From: Mycteria americana
Taxonomy: Eukaryota > Chordata > Aves > Ciconiiformes > Ciconiidae
Assembly: GCF_035582795.1 (NCBI RefSeq)
Contig: NC_134371.1
Coordinates: forward strand, 48,401,001 to 48,465,000
Reading direction: 5' to 3'
DNA length: 64,000 nt
Shown: in pieces, positions 26,126-38,232 of the stretch
Layout: every line of letters starts with the position of its first letter
How positions within the stretch are numbered: position 1 is the stretch's first letter
Program-made: the position numbers and the translations under genes
Notes under the pieces: model-generated
Database searches by the model: none
Told to the model about the DNA's origin: nothing
Seen by the model: only the letters and a program-made list of their open reading frames with translations

Positions 26126-29100
26126 CTGATGTGGCAAATGATCTCAGGCACTCTGCCTGGTCAGGCACATTTTGGCAGAGTACACTGTAGTCTTGCACTT
26201 CTGGCCTTAGAACGATGGGTCTTTCTGTCCAGGTGGCCAACTTTGTCAGGACAATAAATCGATGTTCTTTCTTCTCTGTCCCGGAGGAAGTGTGGAGGAG
26301 GGAAGATGGTCTTCCTTCCAAAGGATATTTGCCTTTGCCATAGTGATAGAAAAAGCTGATGAATAAATCAACCAGAAAAACAAAACAGAAGGGTCAGAAA
26401 ACTTATGGCAAAGGAAAAAACAATGATAATATTGTATATGTCAGGACTCTGGTTGCCATTTCATAAACAAACTTCTTCCTATTTTTGTATATTTTACTTG
26501 GATATCCTGTTTCTTTCTTTATCCCCTGTGTGACATTGGGATTTTGAGAAGAACTGAAGCCATAGAAAGGTTTCATCTATGGTATATTTGGAGAAGGCGG
26601 AGATTTTTCTGCTAAAATTGAGAAATGTTTAAAGAGTGATAATAGATGCTACTGGAATGGTAAATGCCAGTTTTCTCCCAAGAGGACAATGGAAAGAAAC
26701 ACATCAGAAAATAAAGTGATTTTGACTATATGCATTAGAGATTTACTATTTCGTATGTTTCCTTTGAAACCTCTTTGTATTTTGAAATCAGTTTTGACAT
26801 GTATTTTCAAGTTGTGTTGCAAAGCCAACTTGCACTCTTTAGATAAAGATGTTTAGTCTTTGTGATAAAGTTTGCAAACTTTTGTACTATGGCAAAGACA
26901 GCCTTCTGAACTACAGCCATGCTTTGTGCTTGAGCCCTGGGCTGAGCGGCCCATCGTAGCAGGAGGCTGCCTATAAAGTACTTAAGAATCTTGTTCCTCA
27001 TGACTTCAGTTACACAGATCCCTGGCAGTAAAGTAGCTCTTCAGTCTTTCAATCATTCCAGTTTTTAGTGGTAGTAAATACGATGCTTTCAATGTTAAGA
27101 AATCAATTAGTAAGTCATTACACAGCTGAAAGGGCCAATGCGAAGTCTAATAGTATCTCTAGAAGATTCTCTATTTGAGTCCATTGGGTTTTAGATTAGG
27201 CCAGAATGAAAACCTAAGTAAGAAGGTGACGTGATTAACTTAGGGAAAACTTACCTTTAGAGGTGGATGCCAACAGGCAGCTTTGTAACAGCATGTAGTG
27301 CAACGTCAGTGGATGGAGAAGCTGCTACACAGTAGAGGCAGCCAAAACATGGTAACAGGACTGTCAGATGGCCTGGGAGTAACGCATTAGCAGCAGCTGG
27401 CAGACAGCAACAGCTGTTTTGCCATGCAAAAGTTTGGCAGAGTCTCTGTGCAAATTTGGGATGCTCAGAAGAGCTCATTTGATAAAGTTCAGTGGCATTC
27501 TAGATTCAGGAATGACTGAGATTGTTTTGCAGTTGCATGGAGAAAAAGAGTTTTTGCAGTAGTAGTGCAGAGGAGAGCTGTATAAAGCAGCAGAGTTGGT
27601 TTTAGAGTGGCAGAACAGAGCAGGTGATTCCAGAGTTCTATATGAACTAGTGTTAATTAGTACTATTAATTTCTATTTTTCTACACTGTTTAGGATAAGA
27701 TTTTCAAAGGCTATAAGCTTTACGAATACATGTCAGTAGACTTGTATTTCCAAATCTCTTAGGCATTTCTCAAATTTCTTTCCATTTGCTCATAGGATTT
27801 TTCTTGTATTGAATTATGCTCTCAAAAACACAGACTAAATGCATAGTAACTGTCTCTTTCTTAGTCCCTGTGTAAGCAACTGCATCACTTGTGCTTCCCC
27901 CATCCTCAAGCTTTTATCTTTTCATCTGCTTTTGGCCAGTGTCAAGAGATGGGATTCTGGCTCGTTAAAATTCTGACTGATCCACTGCAGGTGTTTATAT
28001 ATTCTGATAAAAATCTAAGTTTGATAAACCAAAACCTCAGTGGTGTATCAAAGTCTGGATAATGCCATCTGTCTCTCCTTATAAAAACTACACTCATGAG
28101 CACATTCAAACAGGATTTGAATTCAGAAATATTGTAAATGGGGGAGGAGGAGTGAGATCTGGGGTACTAGCTATCCTCTGGCCTACATCCCATGATTCTT
28201 ACAAAGATTCAGAGGAATATTGAATTAACTGGAAAAACCCTCTTTCTCTTACAAAATTAGACCTTTATGTCAAAAGTTTTGGTGTAGAATTGCATTTTTA
28301 AAAATATATTATGGAGAAGATCACAAACAAATAGTTCTAAATGTAAGGGAGAAACAGGAGCAGCAGAATTTATGGATGAAAAAGGTTTCTTTTGGTGTAA
28401 GATAAAAAGTGTAAGCTCCAACCCAAAACACATCATGTGTTTTATAATACATGAAAATAAGCATAAAAGAATAAGAAAATTCTCTATAATATTTTAATTT
28501 ATCTGAACTGTACATGGTAGCACCATTTGTCCTTCCATTTGAACTACTTGAGAAGACAAAACATTTTTCCTAAAATGTGTGAGATACTGAAGACTTAAGA
28601 CTATTTAATAATGTTTCTGGAAGAGCTTTTTCCTTAATATCCATTTCCTGTTTTCAATTTTTTCTCTGTTTTTTATTCTTTTATATATTTGCATTATTTA
28701 TTGTGTTTTGTGGAGCTACTGTAAGTAACTCCTGAGCAGAAAGCTGGTGTTTGTCAGGAAAGACTTTAAGTTTTAGAGTAAGAAGAACTTATGGTGTTTG
28801 TAAGAATTTGTTTTACTACTCTTCCAAATAGCCTCTCACTATGTGGATCCTGGAAATTTTACGAAGAAGTTCATGGCAGTGTCTGGCATTCATGCATACA
28901 TTGAGTAGTAAATTTCTCAGAGAAGAGCCTGTGAAATATATCTCTGTGGAAAGCACTATTACATTGGCAGGAAGGTAGATTTCATTCCTCTTTAACAGCA
29001 GGATTTTAAAGCTGCCTTGGGCTCCTGGGCATTTACTCCATATTCATTTGGGAAGCACAAAGCTGCTCTCACTGTTACTGAACACTTCTGTGTGTTGTAA

Positions 29101-32100
29101 ACCCAGATGTGACAACGTGGACTATACTCGCTTTCACTCCAGGCTCTTGACGTTCCATGTACTTGAGAAAGCTCTCTGAATAATGTAGACACTTCTCTTT
29201 TGAGAGACAGCAAGCAATTAAAGCCAAGATAAAACTGGAAGTTCTGTATCACATATCAAGTTAGGCTTCCATAGCGTTTCACCTTCAGTGACCTTAAAGA
29301 GTTGCTATGAAATCGTTACAACTGATATAACTTGGTTATCATGAGATTACCAAGAAATTACAGATGACTTCTTGCTTGTTTTTATGTCCTATTTCTTCTA
29401 ATTAGATCCTGCCAGGATTTCCAGTTATTCACAAGGGTTTGCTTTATAGCTATGTGCCAAAAAAATGCTATTCCCAGTCAAGTCCAGTAGATAATTGTGT
29501 TTGTCAGTCAAAGCACTGAACTTGGTTGTCTGAGTTTTGGTCATCTAAAAAAGGATCAGAAGGAAAAAGTGAATCTTAAATGGCATATTGTACAATACAA
29601 ATCCAGACGAAAACAGGTGAATACCATAGTATGAAGTGCATTCATTAAGACATTAAATTTTATAAAGGAGAGTAAGAAACTAAAAGATCAAGGTAAGTTT
29701 ACAGATAATTCACAAAAATGAAACTAACTTCACAAAGAATGTTATGCAAAATTGTCAACTCATCATTTATTCATCTTTATAATAATCTGCAGCTTTAGTC
29801 TAAATTAATGGTTTTTTTCAACCGTATGGTCCAATCCTTTTGATAACTTAGAAAGCAGTGTTGTCACTTGTATTAAAATAGTAATATGATGATCTAGTAG
29901 GCACTAGTAAATAGTGCACATCAATTTAGTAATTGCTTTCCCCCTAGGTAGTTACGGATTTTTAAACACACTGCTTACTTTTCAACCTTGTGATAAATTT
30001 CTGTTCATTCTTGTAATCATTCTGTACTATAGACTCTACCTGAAAATTTGTCCTCCTTTACATTAAATGTGAAAACTTTCCAGTAATCTTTTTAAAATAA
30101 ATTTTATTTATTAATTTTCCAATTAATAAATTGCATATAAAAATACATAAAAATTAAACATTCCAATTAATAAATCAAATTTGCAGCATAAAGGGAAACA
30201 ATCTTTTCTTAAATTGTCTGAGATCCTAAATTGTTAATAGAATATATTTGCTATGTACAAACACATTTTCTGAAGCCATAAGCAGGATCCATACGCTGAC
30301 CTTAGAGGTAGAAAGAACATCTCTGCATGCCACAAAAGTCAATACAGTCATGGCACAAGACACCTGAAAGTGCAAGAAAAGCAAAGTCAGCAGCTGGATC
30401 TTGGTACCATAGCAGATGAATCAGTGTAATAAAATGTAATAATAAATCACTTAAAAGCTGATAGTTTTATATCAAACACTTTAGAGCAATAATACAGGCT
30501 TATCGGAGAGTATTTCTTTTTATGTGTGAGATAATTGTGTGAGATAATTGTATTGTATTCATTCAAATAATCAAGGAAACTTTATGTAAGATGATTTGCT
30601 CAAAATCTTAACGAATTCACCCTTGAACATGCCCCTGGAAAGTCCTGTGCCTTGATCCTGATGGTCTTGCAGATACAAAGTCACCATGCTACTCGTCTTT
30701 CTGTATTCAGGATATCATTACAGAGGTAACACTAATCTCAAGCTCATGAGCCTACCAGACCTTAACTGGATTGGGTCCTTGATCCACAAAAGGATTCAAC
30801 ACTGCATATGCAACATTTACATGTCTTCCTTATGATTCAGAAATTGTGGGCTGCACAGAAATGTTTTGTTTCCCATTATGATATCCCAGCTTCCAAGTGA
30901 AAGCTCTAGCAGTAGCTGCATGGTCGTTTGACCCAGTCAGTAGTTTTTTCATTCAGCAGGGAGAGAACCTCAGCCAGAAAATCATATAGGTAGAGCATTT
31001 GCCTGAAGCTGAGCTGTTGGAAGACAGGTACTAATATCTGTTCTTCATGCTGTGGAGCTAATTATAGTCAGAAGTGAAATCAATAGAGGCAAAATTTACC
31101 TAACCAAAAGGGTCGTTAAACCATCAGTTCCTTATGAGTTGGTATTCATGTATAATTCTGGGCAATTTCAGGAGGGATCTTTGGCTAAGAAGCATGGGAA
31201 TTTTGAAAGTCAGACATTTCTCAAGCTCATTCAGCATGCCTTTATCATGCCTGAGAGCAATTTCAAACACGCGTCACATTTCTCAAGTTGCCTCTTATCA
31301 CTAGAGAGTAACATGGTCTATGATAGAGGGTGACACAACTATGAAAGTCATTCTTGCTCAGTTGTCTATATCAGACAACAAGGACTGGGGCTTTGATGCC
31401 TAGCCAAGTAATTGTCTTGAAAGGGGAAATAAATCCCAGCAACTCGCATCCTTCTTGCCCTTGCTTGTCCAGAAAAACTCAGCTGCCCATGGTTTTTTTC
31501 ACTTACCCACTCCTACATTAGCATATTCCTTCCATGAAAGTGTTAACAAAGCAAGTAGTTAAGATGATACTTAACGCTGTGGGGAAAAATTGAAAGAGAG
31601 AAATAGTCTAAGTAACAAACCAGCATGTTGTTGATTTAGGGTAGAGCACATTCAAGAGAGAAAGAAAGGGTGCCAGATCCTTAACAGACTTGCAGCTGGC
31701 TTTAATTGTCACTCAGTTTAATAGTATATGTACACACACACAAACACACATATTTTGCTACTGCAAAATGCTTTCTCTTGGATACTTGTCATTTTGGCTT
31801 GACGGAAGTAAAAATCAGTTAATTCCTTCTTGTTTCTAACTGGAGGGTCATTTCCTTTAGAACTTTCAGTCCACTTCCAGAGAGGGAAAAGTGACAATAT
31901 CTAAATAAAAGAAAGATTTCCTTATGTGTCTTTAAAACAAAACAAAAAAAATGAGCAATCCCTGGAAGATTTAAATCTTTCAGATCCCTGGAAGATTAAA
32001 AATTATGATTCTTGAATCATGCAATGTTAAGTCATTTAATTCCTTTCTGATGTCTAATATTTCTACCTGTTAGTGAGCCAGTACACTGTGGGACTACAAA

Positions 32101-35100
32101 GATAACATTTATATAATGCAGTGCAGCAAAAATAACATCTATACAGCTGAACACAGCTCTTCAGAATATGAACCATTGTAAGAGAATAAAGAATATAGTC
32201 TGTGATAGACAAGTTGAAGGATAATCAATTAGTAGCAGTGCAGTTATCAGTAGCCTGTCTAGGAGAATCCAAGTTCTGCATTTGTTCCAGCTGGAATGGT
32301 CTGTTACAGACCTTGCTCTCATCATTCCCCTTTGTCTTTCTGGGTCCATAGGGACATGCATGTACCTCATGACTGAAGAGCAGAAAAGAGGTGGGAAATA
32401 GGGAAGTGACTGGTCTCCCTTTTCCCATACTCAAGGATCTACAAGTGCCTTGGAGAGCTGGTGAGTAATAACGAAGCTTGATCAAAAAGTTCTCCACCCT
32501 TTTTTTGATTAACTTCATCTGATCATGTGAAATGCTGGCCTTAATGAGGTACACAACAATATTTAGTGGTATTGGAATTTCATGTGGAGTCTTGGGGGAA
32601 TTAAGTAACTTTATCGTATTCCTTGTTAAATGTTTTCACCTGACTTTATCTTGCCATATCCCAGGTCCTAGCCAGCATCTGCACTTTGACCGAAATCCCA
32701 CTTTATTTTTTTACTCTGACCATTTTGAATGAGTTTCGTCTGAAAAGCTATAATTCCAGTGAGAACAAATGATTTCAACATGTCTCAGTATATTTGGCTC
32801 AAAATAAAAGCAGATCTAAGCTCTCATTTCAAAGTTCCCAAAGAGATTTTGAATACTCCGAGGCTCATATTTGAATTTGGCTTTTGATATCCACTGGAGA
32901 ATATTTCAAAAGGAAAACTTTTTTTACATATGTCACAATGAAGACAATAGAAGCTCAGCTACCCAAACTAATAAAGTTTGACTTACAATACAGTACTTGG
33001 CACTCTAAGAAGTATGTGGATTAAAGACTATTCAACAGTTTCACTTTTAGATCCAGCATCACTAAAATCATACTTTCTTTTTTGTAGAAATAAGATTTGG
33101 AATTTCCACAGCTTGTTTTTTGCCAGCAACAAGAGACTAAAATAAAAAGTAGGGACTTTTTTCTCTAGTGGCTTCTATTTATTTTTAGATTAACTTGTTC
33201 CTTCTGCGAAGTGTAATAGACAATGCCTCTGAGTAGAAGAAAATAGGAAAATAGCTATTTTGTAGTCTATGCAAGTTATCATACCTCTGTATTATTTTAT
33301 CTGGCATCTTTTGTGGATTCTGGATGCCTTCAGACTAACCAAACAGGAAGTGTCATAGGTGGGGAGCTGGTGCCTGAGAAAGATAATGAAGGAAGTAGAT
33401 GCATTTATTTTTATATACAGTATTTCAGAAATTCCAGAAAAGGGAAAGAAGCAGATGGTAGAACTTTCTTAAGTTGTTTCTTTTTTCCCTTTTTTCAATA
33501 AATGACAAGTTAGATGCGGAGTACAATTCTAAGGTGTGATGTGGGTTACAGGGTAATGCGTTGGTGTTCTTTTTGTAGCTAGGAACAAAGTTACAATTCC
33601 TGAAACAGACACAACCCTTTAAATAGATCTGCATGTAGATCTCATCCTTCCCATCTGGAGATGAAAATTATAGGGAGTCAGTGATGCTCTCCTCCCCCTC
33701 CTGGGGGCTATACAGAGGTTGTATTATTGTCGGGTGATGAGAAAGAAGGTGGAGGGAGTTAGGGAAAGCAAAAGGTCAGGGAAGTTCTGGGAACCAAAAA
33801 GCCAATAGGCGCTGAGGAAGGAAAGACAGTATACAACCCATATAGCAGGCTATTGAAGTTGTTGAGAACTGAAAATTTTGAGGCTGGTAGATCATTATCT
33901 GCTGTATAAGCCATACAGTCAGCAGTATTCATACATGTCCTCCAGGTTCATGTTTTTTCAGTTACTTGATCAAGATATGACCATATTAAAGGTGTTACCT
34001 TGGATGTGGTGCCTGAAGGGCATTCCTTCTTTGTTGATGCAGATATGTTTTCCCTGTGAGAATGGTTCTCATTTGAGTTACAGCACATTCCTCTTGCTTT
34101 TATTCTTTAGGCATGATCATACTGTGGAGGTATCAGACACTCTTTGCGTAGGGCCAGAGCTCTTCATCCCAACTCCTTCCGTAAAGCATTAGAAACCAGA
34201 AACTCTGTAAGAAGCTTTCTTATACTCAGATGTCCAGTGCGCACCCCAAGGAGATCTTTCATGAGGTGGGTGAGGGCTGCAGTTTGAATTGGGGACCTAA
34301 GTATGAACTTGCTGTAATACCTCTGTGATCTGAGGCTGAAGAATTGTTGAGTCAGACTTAGCTGCATCTTCTCCCCTGAATACCATGCCTTCCACAGAAG
34401 GATTCTGTGCTCTCAAGCTGATGGGACACCAAGATGCTTAGTAATAAACATGTTGCATATGTTTCTGTGTTGGGGCCCTGTATAGAAGTTATTACTCCAG
34501 CACTGGGTATTTTAGCACAAATCCCAAACGGTGGCTCTAGATGCAGATACTGGTGTGAAGTGCCATGAACCATTTTCTTGCTGACACAGGAAACAGAATG
34601 TCAAATTAGATGAGTTTCCTTCTACCTTTTTTTATAAATATCCTCTGCCAAAAGAGAAGGATTAGCCCCCTTCTCCACAGGTCCTTGGCTATAAATCACA
34701 AAAACAGTGGTGAAGGTTTTAAGAGACCAAATTCTGCATGAGGTTTAGCCTTTCAGTTTTCCTCTGATAGCCTCCATGAGACAGTGCAGTACGTTAAAAA
34801 TGCAGGAAGAGGGTTAGAAATGTTGGATAACTAACATGTCGGATAACTAACAAGTTGCATAACGTGCATTTTGTTCAAATAATTCATTAGGGTATCAAGA
34901 ACTTGTTATCTCTTTTGTCTAGAGGAAATTAATTGAGGTTCATCATATAGGTATTTAACAGGGTTGTAGAAGTAGGAGTTAAAGCAAATGCTTAGCACAG
35001 TTCTGAAATGCTTTTCTTTTCTTACATTTCAGAAAAGTCTGAAGTAAGTTTCAGTTTCCTGGAGGACATTTGTATTTTCTGGTGCCAGGCCAAAAATGAT

Positions 35101-37680
35101 GTGTTCAGTATTTCCAAATTCCCTTCTGAGACACACAATTGTTTTATCTTTGTCCATCAAAGCCTGAGAAAAGTCTCTTTTGATTACTAGGTATACTGGA
35201 AAACATCTTTACATCCCAGTGCTTAATTCTTTTAATGTCTTTTGCCTTTAGTAATATTTGTGTAATACTTTTACATTCCAGTCTTCATTATGCTCTGCGT
35301 GTGTCAGAATTTCTTCCAGTTGATCCTATAATACTTGATCTCACTGTGAATCTAGATGCATCCTCTATTTTTATCCCCAGGATCCTCCTCTGTGCCATTT
35401 GAATAAAAAGCTAGATTATCTGAACTCTTGAGGTCAACTGCTAAAACTTGTCAGCTGACCTCTATTTGTTTTCAGACAGAAGAGCCAGTTCTGAAAATAA
35501 GCAAACGTGATACTCATTGTCCCATTTGCAGGTTGATGCTGAGGATAGTAGGAGCAACAGTAAAGTACATGTTCTTTTTAAAATACATAGAAGACTCACA
35601 TTTGAAGTTGGGTAAAGAGCAAGTTTTAAGAAATTTTTTAATTTCTTGGCAGATCTCTACTTCCTTTAATAATATTTGTTGGCTAACCCTGCTCTTACCT
35701 ATACTGTCTGAGTTAAATTTGTCTGACCGCTCAGTATAGTAGTCCCTCTGGTAAGGATCCAACTCCAGTAAACTTAATGGCAGCTGTCCAGTTTAATTTA
35801 CTGAGAGCTGGATCAGAGTTATTTCCTATCTCATGTTATCTGATGAAGGACTTGATTACAATTTTCCAGCAGGCAGATATGACATCCTATGATTATATCT
35901 TTTTGTGTTTAGAAACTGATTTCCCAGAAATAGGGAAATTTTGCCTTTTCTCCTTCAGCTTAGCCTATGATTATTTAAGCAGTGAGAGCAGAAGAGTTTC
36001 ATTTCTTGCTTCTCTCTGCCTGTGATTAGAAAGTATTTATTTGCAACTTAACTAAGAGAGTATACTTTTCTTCAACAAACCCCTTTTCTGTGAAGTAAAA
36101 TCACATTCTGTAGATGTTGTTACCTACTCTGGATAGATTTTGGGTTTCTGGATTTGATAACAGTATTTCCAGAACAGTACTCTACTTGCATTTGCTGAGG
36201 CTTATGAGATTTTTTTTTTCCTTCTCTAATAAAAACAATGATGATGATAATAAAAATAATATGTTATGGGAGAATCCATGGTGGCAGTTTCAGTGAATTT
36301 CAGCTTTAGTGACTTTTGGTTAGGCATTGCTAGGTGCTTCAGATTTCCCTGTTTTATTGTCTTCTGGGTAATTCTTTGTTTGTCTTGTTTAGTTTTTCCG
36401 TATTTCTGAATATTGTTGTTATTACTAATTATTATTATTTTGAAGACATACTTTCTGCCTGAGATCACAATTTTATCTTCCCACAATCATTACATCCCTT
36501 TTATATTTATAAGTTTATGATAAGTGTATGAAAAAAGTCATTGATGCTTATTTTACCTAGTGTAAGGTCTTTGACAGAGTAATAAATGTATTTATTACAA
36601 TGTGCTTTGGTGTTTCTGTAGCAGCTTGTACTGTCCAGCTATCCTTTGATGAGGATGCAAATGTAGGGGCAGCTGCGGTCAGGAAAAAAGCAGAAAAAAA
36701 TAGTTCCTGAAGAAGACATGCTGCCTGTAGGCCAGCAGGAGCCTTATATCCTCTGGTACTACTCTCACCTGAACATGGTATTTTGGAGCTAGCATTACGT
36801 TATTAACTGTAAAATCTGCCTGACTCAAAAAAGTATGAGTTTGATGTAGTGCCAGCTTTTCAGCAATTAAATTTCTTTAGCATTTACAGCATTGTTACTT
36901 CAGCCTTTATTTTTCCAAGTTATTACTCATTTACTAGATATTTGAATCTGTGCTGTTTATAAAATATACTATATGATGAAAATATTTCATAGACATCAAA
37001 TGACCAAACTATTACATACCGAACAATTTGCCAGAGACATTTTAAAAACATGTGTGTTTTCTTCTGAATTTCTTGCTGCTTTTATTTAGTGATTCATAAC
37101 TACCAAGATGAACTACTCAAGTAGCTGAATAAATAAACAATTGAGATTTGGAACACATTATCCATTCTTTGCATTCATAGCATTTCCCAATTGAAAATTA
37201 AACAATGGAAATGTTATTTTACTTTTTTCATAACATTGGCGCTATAGTAACCAGTAATAGTTGTCCTCAGAAATATTCCAAACTGGATTTGTGTACCCAC
37301 TGGAAACCAAACACTGAAAATAATCCCAGAGTTGTATTATCAACTGCTATACTTCAATTATACATAAAGAGGACATGAGAGATCTGAGAGGCATATGAGT
37401 AATGTAATGCATACCAGTAGCATCTTGAAAGAGGGACATTGTAGAGACATTTTTAAAGTGGAATTGGGAAAATCGGTTCATTTGATTCATCCGAACAGGA
37501 TGAGCCTGATTCACGCTGATCCGGTCAGATCTCCAGACTTCCATTATCTGACTTATTTCTTCGTTTTTAGGGATCAAAAATACTTAGGAACGTGAGTAAC
37601 ATCACCTCTTAAACTGGTAGCACAGTTTTCTGAGGGAATACTGAGTTAGGTAAAGTTATTTACAGAGCTGAGTAGTGTTA
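26126..37680. other. Intergenic DNA, no gene seen
   Basis: AT-rich sequence without a supportable gene or clear repeat. Minor tandem motifs occur, such as a 13-bp unit GTGTGAGATAATT repeated at 30524-30549 and a short CA-rich run near 31730-31751. Cytokine-responsive enhancers of VCAM1 might be expected in this kind of interval, but I cannot identify one by eye. Confidence 0.6.
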
Positions 37681-37775
37681 GAAGTATTCTCAAGGCACAG
37701 CCCTACACAAATACTCGCACTGAAAGCAAACTTGAATAACTTTTCCGTTTGAGATACAGTGCCGTTCAATTACTT

Positions 37776-37785
37776 GGAACTCCCC
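37776..37785 (-). promoter_or_regulatory. Consensus NF-kappaB site upstream of VCAM1
   Basis: On the minus strand this reads GGGGAGTTCC, which fits GGGRNNYYCC at every position. It lies about 210 bp upstream of the tandem kappaB-like pair and about 390 bp upstream of the VCAM1 start codon. Location and match make a regulatory role plausible; binding is inferred. Confidence 0.5.
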
Positions 37786-37950
37786 GCATTCTTTCATTTT
37801 ATCAGTTGTCTCAGGATCAGGTCTTGACTTGGTCTTTTTAAGTCGAGTAGGCACTGTATCACAAGCGTTAAGGTTTACTGTTTTCCTTGGCTTTAAACTC
37901 TGCCGTAGAAACCGGCAGCAGAGGGCGCTGAGCCCGCCGCCGAGCCCGCC

Positions 37951-37990
37951 GCGGGGCGCTGCCTCCCGGCGCGGGGCGCTGCCTCCCGGC
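37951..37990. repeat. Exact 20-bp tandem duplication in the VCAM1 promoter
   Basis: GCGGGGCGCTGCCTCCCGGC occurs twice back to back (37951-37970 and 37971-37990) and ends 3 bp before the distal kappaB-like site. Just upstream, GAGCCCGCCGC is repeated with a 12-bp period (37930 and 37942). Each 20-bp copy adds a GC-box-like GGGGCG core. Confidence 0.95.
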
Positions 37991-37993
37991 GCC

Positions 37994-38018
37994 GGCGTTC
38001 CCCGGCCGAGGATTTCCC
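37994..38018 (+). promoter_or_regulatory. Tandem kappaB-like sites of the VCAM1 promoter
   Basis: Two decamers, GGCGTTCCCC (37994-38003) and AGGATTTCCC (38009-38018), are separated by 5 bp. Mammalian VCAM1 is known to be induced by TNF and IL-1 through two adjacent NF-kappaB sites just upstream of its TATA box. The order, spacing and 3' halves (TTCCCC, GGATTTCCC) agree with what I recall of the human promoter. Both decamers deviate by one base from GGGRNNYYCC when read on the appropriate strand. Confidence 0.7.
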
Positions 38019-38037
38019 GCCCCACCTCGAGGAGCGC

Positions 38038-38046
38038 TTCATAAGG
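38038..38046 (+). promoter_or_regulatory. TATA-like box of VCAM1
   Basis: TTCATAAGG lies about 20 bp after the proximal kappaB-like site, where the mammalian gene has its TATA box. It is a weak match to TATAAA, but no better one is present. A transcription start near 38070 and a 5' UTR of about 100 nt would follow. Confidence 0.5.
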
Positions 38047-38168
38047 AGCGCGCCGGCTCTCCTCTAACACGCTGTTGCAGAGCAGCAGGGTCCCACTGTG
38101 CTTCTTCGCAGGAAACAGAAAGCGAGGCTTTTGAATTTACTTTCTTTTCCTACTAACAGCAATTACAA

Positions 38169-38232
38169 ATGTTAAAACAGATGGGAAGAACGAGCCAAGC
38201 TGCGCTAATAGTTTTGTATGTGCTAACGACTG
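38169..38232 (+). CDS. VCAM1: VCAM1 exon 1: signal peptide
   Basis: Twenty-one codons plus one base encode a hydrophobic leader, MLKQMGRTSQAALIVLYVLT, then T. The donor GTAAGT starts at 38233. Human VCAM1 likewise has methionines at positions 1 and 5 and a mature N-terminus at residue 25. The mature chain here probably starts at F25 in exon 2. Confidence 0.85.

Larger units (their letters stand above)
37900..38100. other. Small CpG island over the VCAM1 promoter
   Basis: A GC- and CpG-rich patch, about 37915-38070, sits in otherwise AT-rich DNA. It contains short tandem duplications, the kappaB-like pair and the TATA-like box. An open frame on the minus strand runs through it, but it resembles no protein and is best explained by base composition. 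Confidence 0.75.

Noticed and set aside
30524-30549. Two adjacent copies of GTGTGAGATAATT
   Set aside because: Too short and isolated to mean more than a local slippage duplication.
34823-34853. Repeated GGATAACTAACA motif
   Set aside because: Two imperfectly flanked short copies; no further units, so not a meaningful array.
37690-38070. 126-codon minus-strand frame antisense to the VCAM1 promoter
   Set aside because: It depends on the CpG-rich patch and the 20-bp tandem duplication. The CxxC-like spacing near its end is not a real zinc-finger pattern.
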